Source of the DNA: UBA6170 sp942491385
GTDB lineage: Bacteria; Chloroflexota; Anaerolineae; Anaerolineales; Anaerolineaceae
DNA: 64,000 bases
Direction of reading: 5' to 3'
NCBI GenBank assembly: GCA_942491385.1
Contig: CALOAF010000002.1
Location: 491,875-555,874, forward strand
How positions within the stretch are numbered: position 1 is the stretch's first letter; every line of letters begins with the position of its first letter. This document shows positions 27,325 through 36,689 of this stretch, piece after piece. Under the pieces are notes generated by a model. That model did no database searches. It saw only the letters and a program-made list of their open reading frames with translations, and was not told where the DNA came from. The position numbers were made by a program, and so were the translations under genes.

Positions 27325-28302
27325 TTAGGATTTATTGTTGCTTTCCACAGCTATTACTATTTTTCCTCTGGCATGTCCTGCTCCAAGATACCGAAGTGCT
27401 TCAGCAGTCTCACTTAACGGATACATTCTATCGATAACAGTTTTTACTTTGCCCTCCTCAAAAAGTTCTTTTAGAAAAATCAAGTCTTTTTGATTTGATT
27501 TTGCGCTTACCCCTCTCATTTTCCTGCCGCCTTTTTCTGACATCATTGACCCCATGAGCATGGACTGGAATATTTGCCTCATGGAACCTCCTGCCATTAC
27601 ATATATACCATTGGGAGTTAAGGCACGTTTATAAGCTGAAAGCGAATGATAGCCATTTGCCGCAAAAATTAGATCATACTTTAGACCATTTTTGGTGAAA
27701 TCCTCTTTGGTGTAATCAATAACATGGTCCGCCCCAAGTAAGTGTGCTTGTTCCAAATTTCTAGTGCTACACACGGCTGTGACTTCGGTGTTAAACGATT
27801 TGGCAATCTGCACCGCAAAAGTCCCCACCCCACCAGATGCGCCATTAATTAAAACCTTTTGTCCCGCCTGAATCTGTCCCTCATCGCGCAGGCCCTGCAG
27901 GGCAGTGATCGCCGCCATAGGTATCGCCGATGCTTCAAAGAACGAAGTATTGACCGGCTTCAACCACAATGCTCTTTCAGGTGCACATGCATACTCGGCA
28001 AAACTGCCTTTTACCATCCCAAACACCTCATCACCTGGCTGAAACTGCTTGATATTTTTACCGACTGCTTCAATCCGCCCCGCCATGTCAGCACCTAGTC
28101 TGGTGTTTTTGGGTTTGAGAAGCCCTCCGCCCATGAATCGAATCAGGAATATATCAGCGGTCAGGAAATGCCAGTCATAAGCATTTACGGATGCCGCATG
28201 AATTTTTATCAAGACTTCATCATCTTTGGGTGTAGGTTTTTCTACCTCTTTGAGCCGAATAACATCAGGTGATCCATATTTTTCGTATACAATCGCTTGC
28301 AT
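27325..28302 (-). CDS. Zinc-free NAD(P)-dependent alcohol dehydrogenase/quinone oxidoreductase (MDR family)
   Basis: A 325-residue medium-chain dehydrogenase/reductase. The GroES-like part reads IVYEKYGSPDVIRLKEVEKP and LGADMAGRIEAVGKNIKQFQPGDEVFG. The Rossmann site is VLINGASGGVGTFAVQIAK. The cysteine-rich structural-zinc loop of alcohol dehydrogenases is absent, placing it with quinone oxidoreductase-like enzymes that reduce activated double bonds or quinones with NAD(P)H. It is a lone gene between two intergenic stretches of about 450 bases each, unusual in this dense window. Confidence 0.88.
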   Translation of the reverse strand: MQAIVYEKYGSPDVIRLKEVEKPTPKDDEVLIKIHAASVNAYDWHFLTADIFLIRFMGGGLLKPKNTRLGADMAGRIEAVGKNIKQFQPGDEVFGMVKGSFAEYACAPERALWLKPVNTSFFEASAIPMAAITALQGLRDEGQIQAGQKVLINGASGGVGTFAVQIAKSFNTEVTAVCSTRNLEQAHLLGADHVIDYTKEDFTKNGLKYDLIFAANGYHSLSAYKRALTPNGIYVMAGGSMRQIFQSMLMGSMMSEKGGRKMRGVSAKSNQKDLIFLKELFEEGKVKTVIDRMYPLSETAEALRYLGAGHARGKIVIAVESNNKS

Positions 28303-28742
28303 AATATTTCTCCAGGGTCCAAAAAATCTAGTTATTAATTATACAAACTTTTAATACGCAGTAATTTCATTGTATAGCTACCCACTAAAAGTAGATTTGT
28401 TGTACTACCCTTGATTAATAAAATACATGAAGTGCAGCCCAATAATAATAAAATAACATACTACCAACTTCTCGAAACAAATATCTACGCACAATCCATC
28501 AACACCAAACTTGAGAAAATTACTCGAACAGATTCGTAATGCACTCCATCTAAAGCTCATCCCTTTGATTTAAAAAAACCATTGTTCCCAGCCAAAAAGT
28601 ATAAATGTAGACCAGACATAATAATGATTCGGTTGTCTTGCTCAGATGATTATTGACCCGCGTAGTCAGTTTTTAAGACCTGTGAGATAATAAAGCCCGT
28701 AAATGATCATTTCATTAAATTCTTCTATTTTGAGGTATTTTC
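28303..28742. other. AT-rich intergenic region without a supported gene
   Basis: About 440 AT-rich bases between the divergent dehydrogenase and wecC genes. TATAAT (reading toward the dehydrogenase) near 28340 may be its -10. No RNA gene, hairpin terminator or coding frame is apparent. Confidence 0.4.
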
Positions 28743-30023
28743 GTGAACTTTGAGAAAATTTGTGTACTCGGGTTAGGTTATATCGGTCTGCCCACCGCCA
28801 GCACCTTTGCCACATCCGGTTTGAAGGTGATTGGGGTGGATGTGAATCAGAAAATTGTCAATCTTTTACAAAATGGTGAGGTTCACATCTACGAGCCCGG
28901 TTTACAAACCCTGGTACAGACTGCCATCCAATCCGGGAACCTCGTAATTGCCGACCATCCACAAGCAGCGGATGCCTTTATCATCGCCGTTCCCACGCCT
29001 TTTTACGACGAGAAGAAAGCCGATCTTACCTATGTAAAATCTGCGGCTGAATCGATCGTCCCGTTTTTGCGCAAAGGCAATCTGGTGGTGCTTGAATCGA
29101 CTTCACCGCCACGAACCACCATCGATATTCTGGTACCTATTCTGGAGAAATCCGGATTACAGGCAGGGAAAGATTTTTATTTAGCTTATTCCCCTGAACG
29201 TGTATTGCCCGGTCAGATCCTGAGAGAATTAATAGAAAATGCCCGTGTCATTGGGGGCATTGACGCGGCATCTGCTCAGGTAGGGAAATCGCTATATCAA
29301 ATCTTTGTCAAAGGAGAGATTATCACCACCTCAGCCACAACGGCTGAAATGGTGAAATTGATGGAAAACACCTACCGGGATGTAAATATTGCCATTGCTA
29401 ATGAATTTGCCCGTTTGGCGGATCGTTTCGGTGTGGATGCCTGGGAAGCCATTGAAATCGCAAACTTACACCCACGTGTCAACATCCTGCGCCCGGGGCC
29501 TGGTGTGGGGGGACACTGTATCAGCGTTGATCCCTGGTTTCTGGTAGAGGCGGCTCCGGATATCACCAGTTTGATACATACCGCCAGGCTGGTAAACGAT
29601 GCCCAACCGGATTACGTTGTGGACTTGATCAGACGCATTCTGGGTGAGGTGATTGGTAAAAAAGTGACTGTTCTTGGATTGGCATACAAACCGGATGTGG
29701 ATGATTTACGCGAAAGCCCGGCGGTTGAAGTTGCTCACAAACTCGTTCAAGTTGGAATGAGTGTCACGGCATTTGAACCGTTTAAACCTGATTTCGTCGT
29801 CCCGGGGGTCTTTATGGTCACTACCCTCGAAGAAGCTGTCAATCAGGCTGAAATCATCGTGCTGCTGGTCAACCATAGTGACTTCAGAAGCTTAGATCCG
29901 TTCGAATTCGCTCGTATCACCCCGTCTCGTATCATTCTGGATACAGTGGGTGCCTGGGAGCCTGAAATCTGGCGTGATGCAGGGTTTTTCACCCACCGAC
30001 TTGGTGTTTCAGAAAGGGAATAG
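28743..30023 (+). CDS. wecC: UDP-N-acetyl-D-mannosamine dehydrogenase
   Basis: A 426-residue member of the UDP-glucose/GDP-mannose dehydrogenase family that oxidises UDP-ManNAc to UDP-ManNAcA with two NAD+. The NAD site is VLGLGYIGLPTASTFA, the middle domain has YSPERVLPG and the catalytic Cys259 is in GPGVGGHCISVDP. VLGLAYKPDVDDLRESPA marks the C-terminal domain. The start is a GTG at 28743. The next gene is the UDP-GlcNAc 2-epimerase that makes its substrate, which supports the assignment over UDP-glucose dehydrogenase. Confidence 0.9.
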   Translation: MNFEKICVLGLGYIGLPTASTFATSGLKVIGVDVNQKIVNLLQNGEVHIYEPGLQTLVQTAIQSGNLVIADHPQAADAFIIAVPTPFYDEKKADLTYVKSAAESIVPFLRKGNLVVLESTSPPRTTIDILVPILEKSGLQAGKDFYLAYSPERVLPGQILRELIENARVIGGIDAASAQVGKSLYQIFVKGEIITTSATTAEMVKLMENTYRDVNIAIANEFARLADRFGVDAWEAIEIANLHPRVNILRPGPGVGGHCISVDPWFLVEAAPDITSLIHTARLVNDAQPDYVVDLIRRILGEVIGKKVTVLGLAYKPDVDDLRESPAVEVAHKLVQVGMSVTAFEPFKPDFVVPGVFMVTTLEEAVNQAEIIVLLVNHSDFRSLDPFEFARITPSRIILDTVGAWEPEIWRDAGFFTHRLGVSERE

Positions 30024-30026
30024 GGG

Positions 30027-31163
30027 ATGCCGAAACTAAGACTGCTTAATATCTTCGGAACCCGCCCAGAAGCTGTAAAGATGTGCCCGGTCGTTCAGGT
30101 AGCCCAATCACACCCCGATATTGAATCGTTCTTATGTGTCACTGCCCAACACCGTCAAATGCTGGATCAAGTGCTGAATGCTTTTAATGTGGTGCCTGAT
30201 TTTGATTTAAATTTAATGCAACCCAATCAGAGCCTTGCGCAAATTACAGCATCGATCTTGCAAAATTTAGATCCGATCCTATCCAAAATTAAACCTGATT
30301 GGATCTTCGTGCAGGGGGATACCACCACAGTTATGACATCCGCACTGCTGGCTTTTTACAATCGCATCAAGATTGGCCACGTTGAAGCAGGTTTACGTAC
30401 CGGTGATAAATGGCAGCCATTCCCTGAGGAAATCAATCGCAAGATTGCCGGGGTAGTTGCTGATTTACACCTGGCACCCACCGAAGATGCCAGGCAAAAT
30501 TTGTTGAATGAAGGGGTTGAAGACTGGCGGATAGCGGTGACCGGAAACCCGGCCATTGACGCATTAAGAATTATTACATCTTATGCACCTCCTGTGGAGG
30601 TTAAAAAACTCTTTGAGCAACATCATATCGGCAATGATCAAAAACAATTGATTTTGGTCACTGCCCATCGTCGGGAAAATTTCGGGCAGCCAATCGAAGA
30701 TATCTGCACAGCCCTTAAAACGCTGGCGGAGCGTTATTCTCATCAATACCATATAATTTACCCGGTTCATCTGAACCCCAATATCCAGGAACCAGTTTAT
30801 CGTCTGTTAGGGAAAGTAGACAATATCACCTTGTTGCCTCCTCTGGATTATTTGCCCATGGCACATTTATTAAAACAAGCTGTTCTGGTGCTGACGGATA
30901 GTGGTGGGATTCAGGAAGAAGCTGCCGGATTACATAAACCGGCGCTGGTCTTGCGTGAAGTGACCGAACGCCCGGAAGGAGTAAAAGCCGGTGTGCTCAG
31001 ATTGGTCGGGACTGACCCCGAAAGAATATTTGCTAACGCGATCGAACTGCTCGAAAATAAAGATGTCTATTACGAGATGTCTCATTCGAAAAATCCATTT
31101 GGGGATGGCTACGCTGCCGAGAAGATTATCGACTCCTTGTTACAAATCCATCCGAAATTATAA
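30027..31163 (+). CDS. wecB: UDP-N-acetylglucosamine 2-epimerase (non-hydrolysing)
   Basis: A 378-residue epimerase that interconverts UDP-GlcNAc and UDP-ManNAc. Family strings are FGTRPEAVKMCPVV, VTAQHRQMLDQVL, VQGDTTTVM, GHVEAGLRTGDKWQPFPEE, VTAHRRENFG and LTDSGGIQEEAAGL. It starts 3 bases after the wecC stop, so the two are translated from one mRNA and form a ManNAcA-nucleotide pathway. Product sugars are used in surface glycans, and a glycosyltransferase follows. Confidence 0.94.
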   Translation: MPKLRLLNIFGTRPEAVKMCPVVQVAQSHPDIESFLCVTAQHRQMLDQVLNAFNVVPDFDLNLMQPNQSLAQITASILQNLDPILSKIKPDWIFVQGDTTTVMTSALLAFYNRIKIGHVEAGLRTGDKWQPFPEEINRKIAGVVADLHLAPTEDARQNLLNEGVEDWRIAVTGNPAIDALRIITSYAPPVEVKKLFEQHHIGNDQKQLILVTAHRRENFGQPIEDICTALKTLAERYSHQYHIIYPVHLNPNIQEPVYRLLGKVDNITLLPPLDYLPMAHLLKQAVLVLTDSGGIQEEAAGLHKPALVLREVTERPEGVKAGVLRLVGTDPERIFANAIELLENKDVYYEMSHSKNPFGDGYAAEKIIDSLLQIHPKL

Positions 31164-31201
31164 TTTTACAATCTCTTTACCTGCTCAACTCGAAATCAAA
31201 T

Positions 31202-32251
31202 ATGACCGTAAATAACACGTTTGAAAGACAACCAAAACAAATTGCCTTGATGCCAAAACTGGCAGGTCTGGGAGGCCCCTCCTCTTTTCAGGCGAAGTTG
31301 ATTCAAGGGTTGGCGAAAAAAGGAATTCAGGCACATTTTAATCCGCACGATCCAGCTGTAAAAACAATTCTGGTGGTGGGTGGCACAAAACAACTGCCAG
31401 CCATCTATCATGCCCACCGCAGAGGGATTCGCATTGTTCAACGCTTGAATGGGATGAACTGGATCCATCGGAAAAAAAGGACCGGCGTGAAACATTTCCT
31501 GCGCAGTGAGTATGGCAATTTCATGCTTTCATTCATCCGCAAACACATGGCGGATGCGATTGTCTACCAATCTCAATTTGCCCGCTCCTGGTGGCAGAGT
31601 GCTTATGGATCATCAAAGGTTGAATCAACCGTTATTTACAATGGGGTTGATCTGGAGACCTATCACCCCCAGGGAAAACATGATAAACCCAGTGACCATA
31701 TTCGCATTTTGTTAGTCGAAGGCCATTTAGGGCAAGGGAATGAGGCTGGCTTATCGAATGCTATTCAACTGGTGGAGCATCTCCAGCAAAGCTTTCCGCA
31801 ACGCATTGAGCTGATGGTCGCCGGCAAAGTACCGCAAGACATCATCGAAAAAGTTACGGCAACAACAAATATCTGGCTGACCTGGGCAGGTATCATCCCA
31901 CGCGCTGAAATCCCCATGTTAGATCGTTCAGCGCACCTGCTTTTTTCAGCAGACCTGAACGCTGCCTGCCCCAACTCGGTCATTGAGGCCCTGGCCTGTG
32001 GGCTGCCGGTGGTTGCGTATGCAACCGGCTCACTCCCGGAGATAGTGGAAAATGATGCGGGTCGTACAGCGCCGTATGGAAGCAATTATTGGGAAATGCA
32101 ACCACCGGATGTTACCGCGCTCGCAGATGCAGCCACAGAAATCATTAACAATCTTGCTTATTTTCAACAAAAAGCCAGATTGCAGGCAGAAAAGATGTTT
32201 AGTCTGGATGATATGGTAGCAGACTATTTGAAAATGCTGCTGCCAGAATAA
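31202..32251 (+). CDS. Glycosyltransferase, GT4-like (GT-B fold)
   Basis: A 349-residue GT-B glycosyltransferase. The N-terminal half contains a KLAGLGGPSSFQAKLIQGLAKKG segment (glycine-rich acceptor-side loop), and the C-terminal half contains VIYNGVDLETYHP and the sugar-nucleotide site CPNSVIEALACGLPVVAYATGSLPEIV with the conserved E-x7-E. The sugar donor is not inferable, though ManNAcA is suggested by the adjacent wecB-wecC pair. It starts 38 bases after wecB and probably ends the operon. Confidence 0.85.
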   Translation: MTVNNTFERQPKQIALMPKLAGLGGPSSFQAKLIQGLAKKGIQAHFNPHDPAVKTILVVGGTKQLPAIYHAHRRGIRIVQRLNGMNWIHRKKRTGVKHFLRSEYGNFMLSFIRKHMADAIVYQSQFARSWWQSAYGSSKVESTVIYNGVDLETYHPQGKHDKPSDHIRILLVEGHLGQGNEAGLSNAIQLVEHLQQSFPQRIELMVAGKVPQDIIEKVTATTNIWLTWAGIIPRAEIPMLDRSAHLLFSADLNAACPNSVIEALACGLPVVAYATGSLPEIVENDAGRTAPYGSNYWEMQPPDVTALADAATEIINNLAYFQQKARLQAEKMFSLDDMVADYLKMLLPE

Positions 32252-32266
32252 ACTATTAAATATTTC

Positions 32267-32791
32267 CTACTCGTGCCCGCCACCCTGCAGCATGACCACA
32301 TCCGGTCCACGATTGATTTCCCAGGGGTATAGGATATGTGCATCTGTAATAGCCGCAAAATAATCCGGACGGATATTGCCAAATAAATTTCGGTAAGGGT
32401 TGAAATGTAATACACAGGTATAGGCTTGTCCCCCGGCGCTGACCACACGATTTCGCACAGCTGTGATGGTTCTGCCCGATCCCCAGACATCATCCACTAC
32501 CAGCACACGTTTACCGTTGAGCAAGGCAGTATCCGGAAATTGGACAAACTTTGGCCACGCTAATAAGCGTCCTTTTTTTCGTTCATCTTCCATTTGCATT
32601 TCATTTGGAAAATCAACAGCGGCTGTAAGGATGGTATCCAACCGCAGGGCTTCAGAAAGCAGCCCACCTGGGATAATTCCCCCATGCGTCACCATGATCA
32701 TGGCATCTAATTCTGTTTCGAATTGAGGAATTAAATGGTCAATCAATTGGTCGACATCATTCCAGGTCAGAATCTCTTTGCGTTGCATCAT
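32267..32791 (-). CDS. Purine-type phosphoribosyltransferase
   Basis: A 174-residue PRTase. The PRPP-binding motif is VLVVDDVWGSGRTI, and THGGIIPGGLLSEAL is the PPi loop. The variant resembles the hypoxanthine/xanthine/guanine PRTase-like group of archaea and Chloroflexota, but the base is uncertain. Its 3' end is 15 bases from the convergent glycosyltransferase gene. Confidence 0.82.
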   Translation of the reverse strand: MMQRKEILTWNDVDQLIDHLIPQFETELDAMIMVTHGGIIPGGLLSEALRLDTILTAAVDFPNEMQMEDERKKGRLLAWPKFVQFPDTALLNGKRVLVVDDVWGSGRTITAVRNRVVSAGGQAYTCVLHFNPYRNLFGNIRPDYFAAITDAHILYPWEINRGPDVVMLQGGGHE

Positions 32792-32861
32792 ACTATCTGT
32801 CCATTCATCAATTATTTCGATTGATTATAGCATTTTATAATGGTCTACTTTAAACTACGAA

Positions 32862-34271
32862 CTACTCAAAATCTGGCAGTATGCCAGCTCGATCATGACT
32901 TTGCAAGGTATACCAGATGGCTCCGATTCCAATCAATGAAACCAGAACGCCCAGTATCCATCCGAAAACCGGAATTGCGCTCAAAAGGACGAATAATAAT
33001 ATGCCAGATATTAAAGACCATACCGCTTTATTTTTATGTCCGAATTTGACGGTATTCAAGAGCAAGCCCCCCGCCCAATATGCCAGCACAAATTTGCTGA
33101 CATACATTGCCAATATCGTAAACAACGTCAGGATTAAAATGATTACAGCCAGTCCTAAAAAGAACAACGAATTGCTCAGGTGATTTAGGGTGAAAATACC
33201 CAATAATACTGAAACCAGGGTAATCAGGATAAAGAAAACCAGGGCACCCAGAGTGACAACCAATGTGCTCAAAAAACCTACTCCTAATGCATTAAGTGGT
33301 TTTTTGACAGCAAACTGTGAAGCCTCAGAAATATATTTTCTTCCAAATTTCCAAGTGATGATGGCAAACAATAAGAATCCAACTAATTGCCGTAGCATTC
33401 TGAATAGCCGTAAAATGAATGGGTTCTTTTGGATGATTCTTCCTTCAGCGTTGGACTGAGTTTGTTCAGGGTCAGTGATATGTTCAACCACCCCTCCTAA
33501 GGGTAAATTCCGTAAATTTTCTTCCAGGCTTTTCGCGCTGGTGTAAATTAACTGACCTTTGATACTTGTCTGATCGCCAACAGTCAGACCTGTCGGGAAT
33601 AAATCAGGAAAATTTAATTGTTGCATATAGGGTAACCAGATGCGCACACCTTCATCATCACCACTGGCGTCGATAGCGATCTCAGCATTGCCATCCACCG
33701 CCCCATTGAGATCAATTGATACGGCTCTGACACGAAAATTCCTGCCAACATTTCCATGCATTGCCAGCTGATAACAAGCCGCGTACAAATTCTCAGCAAT
33801 TGAGCTACCTGATTGCTGAGAAAAATGAAAGCCACCAAAAAACAAGTTCCTGCCAATATTAGCTGCCGAACCAATATCGAGTGTACCGCTGGCGACTGCC
33901 ATGTTCAGCTTAACCGGCGCATGTACAATCACGTTTTGAGCAGCCACAACCAGATTCCCCTGAAGAGCCGCTTTTTCCGCGATGAATACGCTTTTTCCGA
34001 GCAGGTAAATGTCATTATCAATTTTCGCCGTAGATTGAATGACAATCTTTTCTCCAATCACAAAAAGCATGCCGTGCACATGGCCAGCAATCTGCACTTC
34101 ACTCCCTTGCAAGAAAAGGTCATCGAATACTTCTTCACCCGGTCCCAAGTCATTTTCAATTGCTGGGAATGCTGCCTCAACTGAATGGCCGTTCAGGAGC
34201 ATGAAGACAACGATCATCAAGAGGATGTAAATAACTTGAGAACGCTGTAGGTGAAACAATTTCTTGCTCAT
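32862..34271 (-). CDS. Membrane protein with extracytoplasmic beta-repeat (bactofilin-like) domain
   Basis: A 469-residue protein. A signal sequence (about 1-33) is followed by about 200 residues of short beta-repeats with alternating hydrophobic residues (VQIAGHVHGMLFVIGEKIVI, AALQGNLVVAAQNVIVHAPV, GNVGRNFRVRAVSIDLNGAV), the pattern of a bactofilin-like right-handed beta-helix. At least four membrane helices fill the C-terminal 190 residues. The function is unknown, perhaps a surface scaffold. Its ATG overlaps the stop of the solute-binding protein gene by 4 bases, so it is the last gene of the M42 operon. Confidence 0.7.
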   Translation of the reverse strand: MSKKLFHLQRSQVIYILLMIVVFMLLNGHSVEAAFPAIENDLGPGEEVFDDLFLQGSEVQIAGHVHGMLFVIGEKIVIQSTAKIDNDIYLLGKSVFIAEKAALQGNLVVAAQNVIVHAPVKLNMAVASGTLDIGSAANIGRNLFFGGFHFSQQSGSSIAENLYAACYQLAMHGNVGRNFRVRAVSIDLNGAVDGNAEIAIDASGDDEGVRIWLPYMQQLNFPDLFPTGLTVGDQTSIKGQLIYTSAKSLEENLRNLPLGGVVEHITDPEQTQSNAEGRIIQKNPFILRLFRMLRQLVGFLLFAIITWKFGRKYISEASQFAVKKPLNALGVGFLSTLVVTLGALVFFILITLVSVLLGIFTLNHLSNSLFFLGLAVIILILTLFTILAMYVSKFVLAYWAGGLLLNTVKFGHKNKAVWSLISGILLFVLLSAIPVFGWILGVLVSLIGIGAIWYTLQSHDRAGILPDFE

Positions 34272-35629
34272 GGATTTCCGATACGGTCGATAATCGCCTG
34301 TGCGGCAAAAGGTGCAGTTGTTTTGCCAGAGAGAACCTGTACCAATTGATCCTGCATGACCAGTCCAATAATATTGACAATTTCGTTATTCGGTCGAATG
34401 TGTGCAGATAAGGCGACTTGACCCAGGGTGGTCCGCAAAACCGGATCCTTAAACCCGGACAATGTGGAGGGCCGGACTGGTAGAACTCCTGCTAACGGAG
34501 TCCACTCGCTCAGGTAATCCGGTTCCACCAGAAATTCTGCCAATTCAACCGTCAATTCATGCACCTGGAACCTTGGATCTGTCAAACACCATACCCAGCC
34601 ATCTGCAATTGTTGTGGCAGATTCGTTGATTAAAGGAAAACCGGCAATACTTGAATCATCGGCAGGTTTGGAAAGGTGTCTGGATAACCAGGTGATCGCC
34701 CAATTGGTACGCAATTCGTTATATGCTGTCCAGGCTTCGGAGTCTTTTTGCATTTCAGTAAGCCACAAAGGAAATACGCCGGATTGAGCCCCATCCGCGA
34801 ACAATTGATATAACTGGGTTAGATTTTCAATGTCTAATTGAGGAAGTCTTTGGGTACTCACTAATTCCCCCCCGCCGGATAAATACAGTGCAAGGGTTAA
34901 TAACGATTGAGGATCCGCCGCTGGGAATGAAATTGCCTCTCCGCGTTTGATCAGATCATTCCAGGTCACAGGTGGTTCACCCACAAAGGATGGCCGATAA
35001 ACCATCACCATGGCATCCCCGGCGAAGGGTAATCCGTATGAACTACCGCCGATGACCGTTAATTCCTGTGCATAATCATACCAGTCAGGGTTATCAATTT
35101 CGCTTGAATAGCTGTCAAAGGGAATTAATAAATTTCTTGAGACCGCAGCCTCAAGATCAGAACGGGGCAAGGCAACCAATGATGGCATCGCCTGAGAAGC
35201 GGCTACACTCGTGATTGCCAAAGATTCCAATAACCCGGTCGCACCACCTATGCTTTTTACGCGGGTGGTTACATACACATCATCCTGGCTGGCTTCAAAT
35301 TCAGCAATCCGTTGTTTAAATAACTGGCTTTCAGGGGTATCTGATTGTGGGTCAAATTGAGGGGGAACCCAAATCACCAATTCAATCGCCCCCGATAAGG
35401 GTGACGGAGAAGGAGTAACCGCCACCACATCCGTAGGGTCAACCGTTGGTGATGTTAGCATTGGTGTCTCTGCAGTCGTGGGTGGTGGAACGATTTGCGC
35501 TACAATTTGATCAACCAATTCTTTAATATCCAATTGAAAATCACAGCCACTCAGCAAAATGATGGTAATCAGGCTGAAAAGCAAAAATAAATTTCTTGAT
35601 TGGATCGCGATAGGTTTTTTCAAATTCAT
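34268..35629 (-). CDS. ABC-type extracellular solute-binding lipoprotein (family 1-like)
   Basis: A 453-residue lipoprotein with lipobox LSGC (Cys29) and a Pro/Thr-rich linker of about 60 residues. The binding-protein domain follows: ELVIWVPPQFDPQ at the first strand, QAMPSLVALPRSDLEAAVSRNLL, LPFAGDAMVMVYR and VTWNDLIKRGEA, as in maltose/oligosaccharide-type binding proteins. No permease or ATPase genes are in the neighbourhood, so the partner is elsewhere or the protein has another role. It overlaps the M42 gene upstream and the beta-repeat gene downstream by 4 bases each, so the three are coupled. Confidence 0.82.
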   Translation of the reverse strand: MNLKKPIAIQSRNLFLLFSLITIILLSGCDFQLDIKELVDQIVAQIVPPPTTAETPMLTSPTVDPTDVVAVTPSPSPLSGAIELVIWVPPQFDPQSDTPESQLFKQRIAEFEASQDDVYVTTRVKSIGGATGLLESLAITSVAASQAMPSLVALPRSDLEAAVSRNLLIPFDSYSSEIDNPDWYDYAQELTVIGGSSYGLPFAGDAMVMVYRPSFVGEPPVTWNDLIKRGEAISFPAADPQSLLTLALYLSGGGELVSTQRLPQLDIENLTQLYQLFADGAQSGVFPLWLTEMQKDSEAWTAYNELRTNWAITWLSRHLSKPADDSSIAGFPLINESATTIADGWVWCLTDPRFQVHELTVELAEFLVEPDYLSEWTPLAGVLPVRPSTLSGFKDPVLRTTLGQVALSAHIRPNNEIVNIIGLVMQDQLVQVLSGKTTAPFAAQAIIDRIGNP

Positions 35630-36624
35630 GTTAATATAATTGGTTCACTTAAGAATGCTGTTAATAATTTTACTGCATTATTGACATCCTCAACATCCAC
35701 CATCTCTGATGGGGTATGCAGATAGCGGGTTGGTACTGAAAGGCACCCTGCCGGCATGCCTGCCCTAGAAATTTGCATGGCTTTTGCATCAGTCGTACCA
35801 CCTAATAGAACTTCTAACTGATAGGGGATATTATGCTTTTGCGCACATTGAACCATTGCATCCACAACTTTTGGATCGGCCAGCATACCACCATCTTTGA
35901 CCTTAATGGCAGGGCCTTTCCCCAATCCAACATCCATCTTAATCCCTCTGGGCGTATCACCTGTCATGGTAACATCAGAGGCAATGCCTAGATCCGGATC
36001 GATGGAATAAGCCGCTGCGGTGGCACCCCGCAAGCCAACTTCTTCCTGGGTACTGAACACAAAATACAATTCATGGGGACTGTTCTTCACCAGTTTTAGC
36101 GTCTCGATTAATACCGCTGCGCAAACGCGATCATCCATGGCTTTGGATACCAGACGGTTCCCCAGGTCTTCAAAAGGACGATCAAAAGCAGCAACATCGC
36201 CAATTTTAATCGGACTATCTTCGGTACTGGTAGCGCCAACATCAATATACATGGCTTCCAATGCGTGCACATGATTGGCATTCGCAAGCCGTTCACCACC
36301 GATCACGCCTACTGTTCCATTCAGAAAACGGACCCGACTGCCATAACAGCTGTGTGGGCGAACACCTCCAATGCTCGTAAACCTGGCAAAACCATTCTTA
36401 TCCACATGTGTAACCATGACGCCAATCTCATCAATATGAGCAGATAGCATCACCCGCAATCCGCCATCCTTTTTCTCACCTTTTTTAACAATTAAATTGC
36501 CCATTGCATCCACACGGATCTCATCAGCGTATTCCTCGACTACCCCTCGAATCACTTCTCTGATTTTTGATTCATATCCGGATGGACCAACTGTTTCTAC
36601 TAATTTTTTAATCAATGATTTCAT
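35626..36624 (-). CDS. M42-family (TET-type) aminopeptidase, copy 1
   Basis: A 332-residue dinuclear metallo-aminopeptidase, predicted to form TET dodecamers that trim peptides in the cytosol. Metal and catalytic residues are visible: AHIDEIG (His), KAMDDRVCAA (bridging Asp), STQEEVGLRGA (catalytic and metal Glu), IASDVT (Asp) and RYLHTPSEMV (C-terminal His). CAGGAGAG precedes the ATG. The third of three tandem M42 genes in transcription order, each about 330-360 residues. Confidence 0.93.
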   Translation of the reverse strand: MKSLIKKLVETVGPSGYESKIREVIRGVVEEYADEIRVDAMGNLIVKKGEKKDGGLRVMLSAHIDEIGVMVTHVDKNGFARFTSIGGVRPHSCYGSRVRFLNGTVGVIGGERLANANHVHALEAMYIDVGATSTEDSPIKIGDVAAFDRPFEDLGNRLVSKAMDDRVCAAVLIETLKLVKNSPHELYFVFSTQEEVGLRGATAAAYSIDPDLGIASDVTMTGDTPRGIKMDVGLGKGPAIKVKDGGMLADPKVVDAMVQCAQKHNIPYQLEVLLGGTTDAKAMQISRAGMPAGCLSVPTRYLHTPSEMVDVEDVNNAVKLLTAFLSEPIILT

Positions 36625-36689
36625 TCTTCTCTCCTGAGTGCGGTTTTTCTATAAAAGCATCTCTTTTTCAAAATAATTTTCTCAAAGAT

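Noticed and set aside
27177..27437. 86-codon open frame on the plus strand
   Set aside because: It runs into the 3' end of the dehydrogenase gene on the other strand, has no ribosome binding site and a low-quality amino-acid pattern.
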